DNA of 64,000 nucleotides. Origin: Pycnococcus provasolii. Its lineage: Eukaryota > Chlorophyta > Pseudoscourfieldiophyceae > Pseudoscourfieldiales > Pycnococcaceae. Where the stretch lies: assembly GCA_938743325.2 (NCBI GenBank), contig OW568867.1, positions 712,501 to 776,500 of the forward strand, read 5' to 3'. Position numbers and translations under genes: made by a program. Positions 27,058 to 37,400 of this stretch are shown piece after piece. Within the stretch, counting starts at the first letter, position 1, and every line of letters begins with the position of its first letter. Under the pieces are notes generated by a model. That model saw nothing but the letters and a program-made list of their open reading frames with translations, was not told the origin of the DNA and searched no databases.

Positions 27058-30000
27058 ATGGCGCCGCCGCCCCCCGCGTGGACGCCTCCCCCCGCGCTCT
27101 TCGGGCTCATGCGCGAGCACTCGGGTGGTGGTGGTGGTGGTGGTCAGCGTCGTGGTGGTGGTGGTGGTCATGGTGGTCATGGTGGTGGTCATGGTGGTCA
27201 TGGTGGTGGTCGCAATAGCAATAATGGTGGTGGTGTCGGCTCATCATCATCATCAAGAAGAAGAAGTTCCGCCGCAGCAAATCAAGCTGACCCTGCGCTC
27301 CTCACGGCGCAAATCAAGCGTGCACAGTCCCCACTATCCCTCCTGCAGCTGTTCCAAGAACACCAAGATGAATTCAACCACATACACCTCTCGGCGTGCT
27401 GGAATGCACTCGGACACATAACAAGAAAATCAACACCACATGCAAACGCACAAACGCAGCAACAACAGCACCTGCAACTTCTTCGCACGCACACAGCCAA
27501 CTCCATAACGCAACCAAATTTTGGGGCTCGTGAGCTTGCGAACATCGCACATGGCATTGCCAAGAGTGGCTTAGGCGACGAACACCTCATGCAAGCAATT
27601 GCCACGGCTTGTCTCCCCAAAACCCAACATTTCACCGCACAGCAGCTTGCAAACGTCGCGTGGGCGCTGGCAAAGGCTTCTCACCCTGCGAAGAACCAAG
27701 ATTTGCTCTTCGACGCCATTGCAACGCAAGCAGCACCGCGCCTCGGCACATTCAAGCCGCAGGAAATGTCCAACTTAGCTTGGGCGTATGCAACCGCAAA
27801 ACACCCGGCGAAGGAACTCTTCGATGCCATCGCCGAGCACGCCACGCCACGCATGCACGAGTTCAACGAGCAGTCGCTGTCCATCACGTTCTGGGCATAC
27901 GCCACGGCAAAGCACGACGCGCCGGATCTGTTGGATGCCATCACCATGCAAGCAAGCGTGATTGCAAGCCAGCTCACGCCGCAGGCACTGTCAACGTTGG
28001 CGTGGGCGTGTGCGACGGCAAAGCAGGGAACGGCACAGCTGCTGGAAACCGTCGCGAACGAAGCGAAGCCACGCCTGCGTGATTTCAATGCTCAGCAGCT
28101 GTCCAACTCGGTGTGGGCCTTCGCCAAGGCTGACCTCCTCGACGCGAAGCTGTTTGCAGCACTCGCGACTTCCGTGTCGCAGCGACTCGGCGACTTCAAT
28201 TCGCAGGACCTTGCCAGCACCGCGTGGGGACTAGCCAAAGCTTGCCACGTCGATGCGCCCCTGTTCGCGTCTCTCGCGCGCTCAGCTGTGCGATTCGTCG
28301 ACGACTTCAACCTCCAGGATCTCGTCAACACCGCGTGGGCATTCGCCAAGGTGGGACAATTTGAAGAGGCGCTCTTCGAATCGCTCGCAAAGTCCATCTC
28401 CAATCGCAATTTAGACGAGCTCGATGCGGCGCACATCGCGAACATCGCGTGGGCATTCTCCAAGGCGACGCAATCGCCGGACGTCGCGCTCTTCGCCGCG
28501 CTGGCGCGATCCACGCAGCAGCGCACGGCGGACTTTGCCGCGGCGGATCTGGCCACCATAGCATGGTCGTTCGCGAATGCGAGGCAGATGGATGAGAAGC
28601 TGTTCAAGGCTCTTGCACAGTCGGCTGAAATGCTCGTGAATGCATTCACCGACGAAGATCGTGACAATGCCGAGTGGGCCTTCGCTCTCGCTGGACAGCA
28701 GCGTATCGTCAAGCAGCTTCGGCAACGCAGGAAGTGCTCAACATCCGCGACGACGGCGTCCGCAGCAGCCTCGGCAGTCGTCCCGGTAGGCTGCATCCCC
28801 GATGTCGCGGCGTCGTGTGGACGCATCGTGGTGGCGGGATGTGGTATCGGCGGTGCGGCGTTAGCTGTCGCGCTGCAGAGCAGAGGCTTTGACGTGCTGG
28901 TGCTCGAGACGGATGTGAGTTTCGATTCTCGTAAGCAAGGCTACGGCTTGACCATCCAAGGCGCAGAAGCCACGCACAGGCTCGGCATCAACTTGGCGGA
29001 AGATGACGCGCCGTCGACGTCACATTACACCTTCTCGTCTGATGGCGAGATTCTCGGATTCTTCGGAGAGGCTTTTGGGAGCACCACGGGCAGAGAGCGT
29101 CGCGAGACGGAGGCGTGCGGTCGATTTGTTCACATCCCTCGGCAGAGGCTGCGTGCAAGGATTGTGGATCAAATTCGCCCAGGAATCGTGCGCTGGGGAA
29201 GCAAGCTTCAGAGCTTCTCGTGCAGGAGTGGTGGTGGTGACGAAGACGACGACGACGGCACGTCCTCCTCCTCCAGCGGCGTGACTGTCACCTTGGTGGA
29301 TGGCACGACCATCGAAGCGTCTTTGCTGGTTGGCAGTGATGGAATTCACTCCTCCGTGCGCCATCAGCTGAATCTTCCTGGAGATCGCCTCAACTACGTT
29401 GGCCTGATCGTCGTGCTCGGGATCGTACCAACGGTGTACCGTGAAGAAGATGAAGACCGCGCATCTGCGGTTGTCGTCGCACCCTTGGCTGAACGCCGCA
29501 TCTTTGAGACGGTTGACGGTACCACTCGCATCTACACCATGCCATTCACCACCACCTCCACCATGTGGCAGCTCTCGTTCCCGTACCCCGAAAAGGCTGC
29601 ACGGAAGCTTGTGAAGGACCCTGCAGCCCTCAAGGCTGAGATTCTGAAATTATGTGGCAGCTGGCATGAGCCAATTCCCGCGATGCTTCGTGGAACACCG
29701 CTTGACGGCATGTCCGGCTACCCTGTGTACGATCGGCAACTGCTGGAGCCACACATTCTACGGAAACCGTCGCAGCAGGTTGGGCGTCGTGTGACGTTGA
29801 TGGGTGACGCGGCACACCCGATGACGCCATTTCGAGCGCAAGGTGCGAATCAGGCTCTCAGTGATGCAGTGCTGCTTTCGGACATGCTGGCGGAAAGCGT
29901 CCGGCAGCACGGTCCTAGCAAGGGCATCGACGTCGCGCTGCCCCTCTTCGAGCAGAAAATGCTCAGCCGTTCCGCTCGCATGGTGGTTGGTTCGCGCGAG

Positions 30001-30357
30001 AAGGCGAAGGAAATGCATAGTGCCCTCGCCTTGCAGCCTGCGCGCAAGGTGCAGCGCGAGTCTGGAGGTGGTGTGGACATGCACAAGGCAATTGGCGTGT
30101 TGCAATCCAAGCGCATCGGCGCGCACAGCGTGTGGGGCGAAGGAGGCTTGGACTCCGTGGTGGCTTCGGCACTACGCTCCGACGACGACTTCTTCGTGGG
30201 TGATCTAAAGCCTTCTTCGAAAAAGCGAAAAAATGCGGCGGAGAAGAAGGATCAAGAGGAGGAGGATAGAAGAAAGGCGAAGAAGCACAAAAAGATGAAG
30301 AGGAAGGAGGACAAAAGACTACGTGGTGAGCAAGAGCGCGACGCACTACTACTCTAA
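27058..30357 (+). CDS. fusion: OPR/HPR-like RNA-binding repeats + FAD monooxygenase
   Basis: One open frame of 1099 aa from the ATG at 27058. After a Gly/His-rich leader, residues about 150-550 hold eleven helical repeats of about 37-38 residues with the core FxxQxLANxAWAxAKA (HFTAQQLANVAWALAKAS, DFNAQQLSNSVWAFAKAD). These match the octo/heptatricopeptide-type repeats of organelle RNA-binding proteins in algae and apicomplexans. From about 588 comes a complete group A flavin monooxygenase: GCGIGGAALAVALQSRG (FAD), GSDGIHSSVR (DG motif, about 759) and LMGDAAHPMTPFRAQGAN (GD motif, about 914). The tail (from about 1053) is Lys-rich (KKRKNAAEKK, KAKKHKKMKRK). No stop or splice signal separates the parts. 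Combining RNA-type repeats with a flavoenzyme is unusual; a gene fusion or a missed boundary are the options. Localisation is unclear. Confidence 0.85.
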   Translation: MAPPPPAWTPPPALFGLMREHSGGGGGGGQRRGGGGGHGGHGGGHGGHGGGRNSNNGGGVGSSSSSRRRSSAAANQADPALLTAQIKRAQSPLSLLQLFQEHQDEFNHIHLSACWNALGHITRKSTPHANAQTQQQQHLQLLRTHTANSITQPNFGARELANIAHGIAKSGLGDEHLMQAIATACLPKTQHFTAQQLANVAWALAKASHPAKNQDLLFDAIATQAAPRLGTFKPQEMSNLAWAYATAKHPAKELFDAIAEHATPRMHEFNEQSLSITFWAYATAKHDAPDLLDAITMQASVIASQLTPQALSTLAWACATAKQGTAQLLETVANEAKPRLRDFNAQQLSNSVWAFAKADLLDAKLFAALATSVSQRLGDFNSQDLASTAWGLAKACHVDAPLFASLARSAVRFVDDFNLQDLVNTAWAFAKVGQFEEALFESLAKSISNRNLDELDAAHIANIAWAFSKATQSPDVALFAALARSTQQRTADFAAADLATIAWSFANARQMDEKLFKALAQSAEMLVNAFTDEDRDNAEWAFALAGQQRIVKQLRQRRKCSTSATTASAAASAVVPVGCIPDVAASCGRIVVAGCGIGGAALAVALQSRGFDVLVLETDVSFDSRKQGYGLTIQGAEATHRLGINLAEDDAPSTSHYTFSSDGEILGFFGEAFGSTTGRERRETEACGRFVHIPRQRLRARIVDQIRPGIVRWGSKLQSFSCRSGGGDEDDDDGTSSSSSGVTVTLVDGTTIEASLLVGSDGIHSSVRHQLNLPGDRLNYVGLIVVLGIVPTVYREEDEDRASAVVVAPLAERRIFETVDGTTRIYTMPFTTTSTMWQLSFPYPEKAARKLVKDPAALKAEILKLCGSWHEPIPAMLRGTPLDGMSGYPVYDRQLLEPHILRKPSQQVGRRVTLMGDAAHPMTPFRAQGANQALSDAVLLSDMLAESVRQHGPSKGIDVALPLFEQKMLSRSARMVVGSREKAKEMHSALALQPARKVQRESGGGVDMHKAIGVLQSKRIGAHSVWGEGGLDSVVASALRSDDDFFVGDLKPSSKKRKNAAEKKDQEEEDRRKAKKHKKMKRKEDKRLRGEQERDALLL
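27121..27237 (+). repeat. GGT/CAT minisatellite inside the OPR-monooxygenase gene
   Basis: GGTGGT and GGTCATGGT units encode a Gly/His run at residues about 22-60. Confidence 0.85.
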
Positions 30358-30779
30358 CAAATTTGTACCAAAAAAAACAGTATGATTTTCATTTTCGTTT
30401 TGACAGATGATGCTTCCTTTTTCGTTGTTGTTGTAACGTTTTTGTTGTTGTTTTGCATTTTGCAAGTACGCAACAGCGGACAGCTAGTGGTGGTGGTGGT
30501 GATTCTCGTTGCCAGCCTAGTTTGATGGCATGCCTTGCGTGAGATCACACCATCCTGAGGCTCAGATAGATTCGCGTTGTTTGATAACGAAACGCTTTTG
30601 TGGAATGATGTGATCGACTGAATGTGAATGTGAGGGGAGCCCAATGGAACTACTGTACTGAACCCGGAATCACGACTCCACCTGGCGGCCTGGGTGCCTT
30701 TGAGGGAGGGTTGAGGGAGGGAAAACGCACTTCTCTGTGTCTCGCCCCGCCCTTAAACTTGTCACACCTTAACATCACG
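30358..30779. other. intergenic, no gene seen
   Basis: About 420 bp between two plus-strand genes, with TTG triplet runs just after the upstream stop. No coding signal. Confidence 0.6.
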
Positions 30780-32817
30780 ATGATGATGATGCCGGGCACG
30801 TCTTCATTTGTTCATTTAATTAGGTTGGTTTGGTTGGCCTTGTTATTGGCCTTGTTGTTTTGTTTTGAGTTGGTCCAGTCCTCAAGCTTCTATGTCGCGC
30901 AAGGGTACGGTGCAGACACGAACTCCGGTTCCACGGTTCAGGCGCCGTTCCAAACCGTGCAGGCGTGTGCGAACGTTGCACAGGCGGGTGACACGTGCTT
31001 CGTTCGTGGAGGCAACTACGCAGAAAGTGTGCAAGTCTCTGGAAAGTCAGGCACAGACTGGGATAAACCTGTGACGTTCGCCGCGTACAACAACGAACGC
31101 GTCGCGTTCGACGGTACGCGAAAGATTGAGACGACGTGGACCGTGCACTCGGGAAACATCTGGAAAACCACGCTCGACTATGACGTGTGGCAGCTATTTC
31201 TGGGATACGAGAGCGAGTTCGTTCCCGCGCGATGGCCTAACGCGTACTTCCACGACGGAACCGTCTTCGACGCCGCGCTCAAGTGGGCGCACGGAACCAT
31301 CACGAACAGTAACAAGAACGCGTATCAGAACGGCGAGCTCATCGACGCGCCGCACAACGGCATAGACCTTGCCGCAAGTGGCATCGACGCGACGGGGGCC
31401 ATTGGAATCCTCAACTTCGGATCCTTCAAGACAGTCACGCGCGTAATCAAGTCGCACACGCCGGGAACTGGCTACTTCACGTACGACAAGCTGCCCAACG
31501 TTATGTGGAAGACGAAGCACCACCAGTACTTCTTTGAGGGCAAGCTTAACTTCCTCGACTCGGAGCACGAGTGGTTCTTCGACACCACGACGAAGACGCT
31601 TTACCTGTGGGCGCCGAACAACGCTGACCCGAACACTCTGCACATACGCGGCAAGGTGAGGACATACGCGTTCAACGTCGAGACGTCGAACCACGTGCAC
31701 TTGAAGAACTTCGACCTCTTCGGCGCGGCATTCCTCTTCACGACGTGCGACGGCTGCATCGTCGACGGAGTACACGCGACGTACCCGAGCAATCACAAGC
31801 GCATGCTTGGCGTCGTCGACACGGTGCCAGATAACTGCAAGTTTGCGCCCAACAGCAAGAATGGCATCGTGCGCAATTCGAGCTTCCGGTACACCGATGG
31901 CACGGCGCTGGAGATGTGGCGTGGGAACATGACCATCGACAACTGCTACTTTTACCACATCGACTGGACGGCGGCGGACAACATAGGGCTGATGACCACG
32001 CTGCACCTGACTGGCGACAACAACGTGATCAGACGTTGCACGATGCACAAGCTAGGCGCGAGCGCGACGGTGAATCCAGGAAACCGAGCCATCCTCGAGC
32101 TGAACGACATCTACGACTCTGGGTACGTGCAGGGAGACGGTGCCCTTTCGCAGATGATGGTTGCGCAGCAGCCTTTCGCGGAGGTGCGATACAACTGGTT
32201 TCATGATACCGTCAAGTACGGCGCGCGATTTGACGGCAACGGCGCGGGTAACAATGGTGCCATGCACCACAACGTCATCTGGAATGCTCACAAGGGACTG
32301 ATGGTGAAGGGATACGAGCACAACGTATACCACAACACGGCCTTTGACAACAACGTGAAGAGCTACTACGACGATGACGGCGATGGTGGCGCGGGAGGCA
32401 ATGACTTGCTCATCATGATCGCACAGGGTGGTAATGTGGGCACCAAGACGAAGAACAACGCCGCGAACAAGATTGCGGGCCACCGAAGTAAATCCTACTC
32501 AGAATACCCTGTACCTGGTATCTACGAAAACAACTGGAATGGCTACGAGACGGGTACTGATGTGAAGGACCAGCTGATGGATCCCGCGAATCGCGACTTT
32601 CGTCCCAAGCCAGGCTCGGCGCTCATCGATGCTGGCCAAGCCAGCGACGGAACGACCTTTATCACGACTCCGTATGTGGGAAATGCGCCCGATCTTGGTG
32701 CCTACGAGTATGGCGCGGATCCTTGGGTTCCTGGCGTTGATGGTTGGAACATTGCCGAGAAGAATGTCACATTCGTGGTGCCACCGAGTGTGAGCTCATC
32801 AGGTGGATTCATCACGA

Positions 32818-32849
<32 letters not shown>

Positions 32850-33983
32850 ACCACGACGACCACGACGACCACGACGACGACCACCACCACCACCACCACC
32901 ACGACCGCCGCCGCGGCCACCACCACCACGACGGCGGCGGCTACTGCAACCACGACGGCGGCGGCTACTGCAACCACGACAGCTGCGGCAGCCACAACTA
33001 CGTCAAGCACCATCGCCACCGACACCACAACGGCAGCGACGACGACGACGACGACGACGACGACCACCACCACCACCACCACCACTACCACCACTACCAC
33101 CACAACAAGCACAACAACCACTCCCCCTCCACCACTTCTCTCTCCACCGCCAAGCCCACCACCGCCTCCCCCGGACGCGCCTATTGCCATCGATGCGATA
33201 TCAGCCGTGCAGTCACAGTGCACAGCCTCGTGCTCGCAGGTGTGCGAGGTGGGCGCACGTCATTTCCCAGAGATTTTGCAAAGTGCACCAAAGGCATCTA
33301 TCGGACAGGGCATTCAATTTCCTGGCTTCTCTCCATACTTCTTCGAGCACAACATTGAAGTTCCTTCGTCACTTGCAGCCCTCGCGGAAAGTTGGCCAGC
33401 TATCACATTTTACGCAATCCCGAAGTCGAACTCGTCTTACTTATTCGTGGAGTGCCTCGAGGAAGGATGTCAGAATTCCAATCCAGGACCTGACTACAAG
33501 CTGTCTTACACGACAATCAGGTATCCCGCGTGCGGACCAACAACGGTGCAACTCAGCGTTTGCTGCGACGAATACTGTTCCGGAGATAAGAGCGTGTATA
33601 CGTTTAGATTCACGGGACACAGAGAGGCTTGCACGACTACGTCTACGACGGCGACGACGACCGCAAGCCCGTCAGCTGGCACTGGTGATGGAGGAGATGA
33701 GACGACGTCGAAGGAGACGACCAAGACAGCGGAGGCGACGGCCACGACGACTAAGGCACCATCGGCGACGGCAACAACAACAAGGGCACCAACAACGACC
33801 ACCGTCGTCACAACGAAGGCCGCGCCTACAACAAAGACAACTACCACCGTCACGACGGTGAAGTCCACGGTCACGACCGTGAAGTCTGTGGAGAGCGCCG
33901 GGGCGAGAAGACACGATTCAATTTCACGTGTGATTCTCCTGGCGGTGCTCGTACTCGCGGGGGCGTTGCCAGGATACACGTAA
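30780..33983 (+). CDS. secreted parallel beta-helix protein, Thr-rich, probably GPI-anchored
   Basis: Surface or wall protein of 1067 aa from the ATG run at 30780. A signal peptide covers about residues 8-34 (LIRLVWLALLLALLFCFELV). Then comes a right-handed beta-helix domain (about 35-670): SFYVAQGYGADTNSGSTVQA, GDTCFVRGGNYAESV, many N-x-I/V rungs and His/Asn-rich turns, similar to pectate-lyase-like or DUF1565 proteins. A Thr/Ala tract (about 678-780) from ACG/ACC triplets leads to a Pro-rich hinge and a Cys-rich domain (about 804-954; CTASCSQVCEVG, CCDEYC). A second Thr-rich stalk ends in a hydrophobic tail (VILLAVLVLAGALPGYT) like a GPI signal. It may bind or cleave an extracellular polysaccharide; catalytic residues cannot be assigned. 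Confidence 0.82.
32811..33120 (+). repeat. ACG/ACC triplet minisatellite encoding a poly-Thr stalk
   Basis: Long runs of ACG, ACC and GCG triplets with a repeated GCGGCGGCTACTGCAACC unit near 32933-32976. Read in frame it gives Thr and Ala, a typical O-glycosylated stalk. Confidence 0.9.
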
Positions 33984-34428
33984 GTAAAGTGGTATGGATA
34001 GGTAGTAGGCCCTTGTAGAGATTGTGAAACCTGAACTCACTACCATAATAATGGTGTGACATCTCAGATCTGTGAGGGGTCCTCACTCATACACTACTTA
34101 CATACTTCCTCAAGTTGATTTGACACGTTGTAATACGGATTAAGCACAATTTGAAAAACAAAATTGAAAAATGCACCTCCGTGGCGCTGGCGACGACATC
34201 AACGAAAACAAGTCACAACCGGAGCCCTCACTACGCTTACGAAAGCGCCCTGCCCTGATGGAGCAATTCAACCTTCGAAATCACCTGCGCCATGAACAAA
34301 AACGCGCAGTGAATGGCACCGCTTAATGGGCTGAATGGTGACAGTGAATGATGATGTGAATGGACGACCGTTGGACAAACTAATGTGCAGCTTCATTACT
34401 GAATGAGGGATCTCAGTTTCCGATCGAT
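33984..34428. other. intergenic carrying dispersed-repeat copy 2
   Basis: Tail-to-tail spacer between the beta-helix gene and the OSCA-like gene. More than half is the dispersed repeat copy 2 (34182-34418). Confidence 0.65.
34182..34418 (-). repeat. dispersed repeat, copy 2 (about 237 bp)
   Basis: Reverse-complement match to 6516-6713 with an extra middle segment of about 35 bases. It abuts the stop of the OSCA-like gene (34429). By eye identity in the shared blocks is high with scattered changes, so the copies are not brand new. Confidence 0.8.
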
Positions 34429-37400
34429 CTATGCCGTGTACTTCTGCGATCCCCACCCTTGCCAGACTTTACCGCACTCCTCCGTCCAGCCATTCGCACC
34501 CTTGCGAAGCGCGGGCGCGACGTACACGCTTCGACGCACGTTCGCGGGTGGCAAACGTGCCGCTATGCTCAAAGGAAGCGAGATCGCCGGCTTGCGATAG
34601 TATTCGTTGCAGCGTAGATGAAAGCGGTAAAGATACCCGGGAACGATCAGCCAGAGGAGGATCGCGGCGTACCACTGGCGATTTGCCAACAGCAAGCACG
34701 ACGTGAACGTCTGGTAGATGGCAAGAATCCAAACCAGGCGAAGCGCGACGTGCGGCCACAGCTCGCACCCGCCGCTCTCGTAGCTACGCATGTACACGTA
34801 AAGAAGCTGGTAACGCCACTGGATCCAAGTGAACACGAAAAAGCCAAGCGCCATGATGGCGAGCAGAGGAATCGCGGTGGCATAAACCGTGCATATCAGA
34901 AAAATCATGAGCAGCATACCCATCTCGCGGCCGTAGCGAACGCTCTTGGGTGCCCAACTCAGCATGCGAGCACGCCGCGTTCGTAGGCAGAAGAGGCAGG
35001 TTGGCGGTCTGCCATTCTTGCCGCCGCCACAGCCGCACCACAACAAACCACCATTCCTGATCCAAGATTGCAAGATGTAGCAAAGCACCTGCATGTGAGG
35101 CCAAAAGAGACGAAAGGGAACGAGGAACGCGCGAAGAAGAACGTAGTTGACGAAGAAGTTGCCAGCGCGGGGTATGGCGGAGCCGATGCTGTAGACAATC
35201 TTCCCCGGATCACGAAGGAGGGTTCCCAGCTCGAGCAAGGCGAGCGAGCCGAGCAGTGTCCCGAGGAACACGTTGATGAACACCCAGATGAACATCCACG
35301 AGCTGATGCGCACGTCGATGTCACTCAGAGCGAAGTGGCGCCTTTCGAAGATTGCGAGCGCGTAGAACGTTTTCGGAACGACGAGATTTTGCCACAAGCT
35401 GAGGAGCAGTGCCGGAAGCCACGTGGTCACGACGCCTCGGAGGAAGGCGCTGAAATTGCTGGCACCGCAGTAAAAGTCGATTTTATTCCCCCAATCCTCC
35501 TGCCGTGCTGTCGTGCAGAGCGCGGTGTCAAGTTGCGTGACCGCGCCAGTGAATGTACCAACGGGGAATAGCACCATCGCGCCAACTCCAGCGAAGCAAA
35601 TCAACGTGCGAAAGCTGATCCACCTCTCTCTAGAGCCATGTCGCGTTGGATCAATCAATAGTGGTTTTTTTTTGCGATCCGTCTCTTCGGTCCGAGCAGA
35701 TTGATTGTTGTGGCTGCGCGCACTTTCCATTTGTAACGATATGGCGACAGAAGATGCGGCTGAACGACGACGACGAAGCATCGTCGTCGTCGTTGGTGGA
35801 GCTTCCTCCTCTTCCTCCTCGATACCTTCGTTGTCCGCTTCTCCTTCTTGTTCCTCCACCGTGTCGGGGGTGCGGTTCACGACGACGTCGCCATCGCTCT
35901 TCTTCTTCTTCGAGGCGGCGGCTGAGGGAGCTGTAATCGGCTTCGAGTTTCCCCACAGATTTCCCCACAAAACGTTGTCTGGACTTGGAGCTGGCGACAC
36001 GTGAAACAAACTTCCCTGGTGCTCGTCAATGTAGCTGCGCGATGCCATCATCGTTGTCATTTGCGTGCGAAACACGACGAAGAACGCACTCGTCTCACCA
36101 CGTTTCATCTCCTCGCTGCATCGACGCCTGAGGAAGGTCACCTCGCGCTCCATCAGCCGCACCTCACGACTGTAGTAGTCCAACGAGTCGACTCTCTTCG
36201 CAGGGCCGCCGTGGCAGCACATGCAGCAGCAGCACCGTCCGGCGTAGAACGTCAAGCCCTCCTCCGGCGTTTGGCACGCGTCAAATGCCTCGACGTCCAC
36301 GCGAACGTGAGAGTCATCGAAAACACCGCTGCTGCTGTTGTCTACTTCGCATCGATGGCTACTCCTACGCGAACTCGTCAGCTGCTCGTTGTACTTCCGA
36401 TAAAAGGCTGGCGGATCTCGCTCCTTACAGCACGTTCCGCACACGTGTGCCACGTGCATCGGCCGCTTTCCCGTAAGTCGCAGATTTTCCTTTGCGATTG
36501 CAAGCCGCTCGTACGCGACAGACCAGCGCAGGAGAAGAATATCAATCACCTTGTGGTTGACGACGGGTATGATGCGCAGCACCTCGTCGCCGTATACCCG
36601 ACGAAATACCTTCAGGATGTACTCCATTGGCGAAGTTGCCGGCACCTTGGTGGTGGTGAGTGCGGGGGTCAAAGGCGTACCATCGTCATCAGCCTTGACC
36701 TCATCATGCCTTGCAATTGTCAATCCCATACGTCGAAAGATGTGCGCAGGTTCGACGTTGTGCACGAGAATGACGTACTGCTGTGCGTTCACCGCAACGG
36801 ATACGGCTGGTTGCACCGTGACACCATCCTCCCCTACAGCGAATGTATTCACACGCTGCCGATCACGCACGCTCGGGACGCGACGAAATATCTTCGCTCT
36901 ACGAATGTCGCTATCACCGCCACTCAATCGAAGCTCGTCCGCAAGCATCTCCTCGTTGTCACGTGTCGTTCGAAGAGTCATAGCTGCAGAAGGTGTAGAT
37001 GAGAGACCATTAGGTTGTGCTGATGATGATGGCGGCGGGACCACGCCAGGCGCAGTCATAGTAGTAGTAGTGGTACGTTTGCTTGTGATGGTGTGTTCCC
37101 AGGGGAGCACGGCACCGCCAGTTGGATTTGCTAGGATATCAACGACACCGTCGCCGTCGTCGTCAATGTCGTCGTCACGTAGACTTGCAAATGAGCTGCT
37201 TTCGCTCAGTATTTCGTCGATGTCGGAGTCGCCTTCTTCGTCGCGGCTGCTCTTCTTCTCTTCTTCTGCCACCGTGATGGGTAGTAACGTCGTCCTGGCA
37301 GTCTGTAGCGGTGTCGAGGACGGCGACACATTATTCGTGTCTTCTTCTCCATCATCTGGCATCGGCTCAGCAGCAGTCGGGGCGGTGGGTCGAGGCGTCT

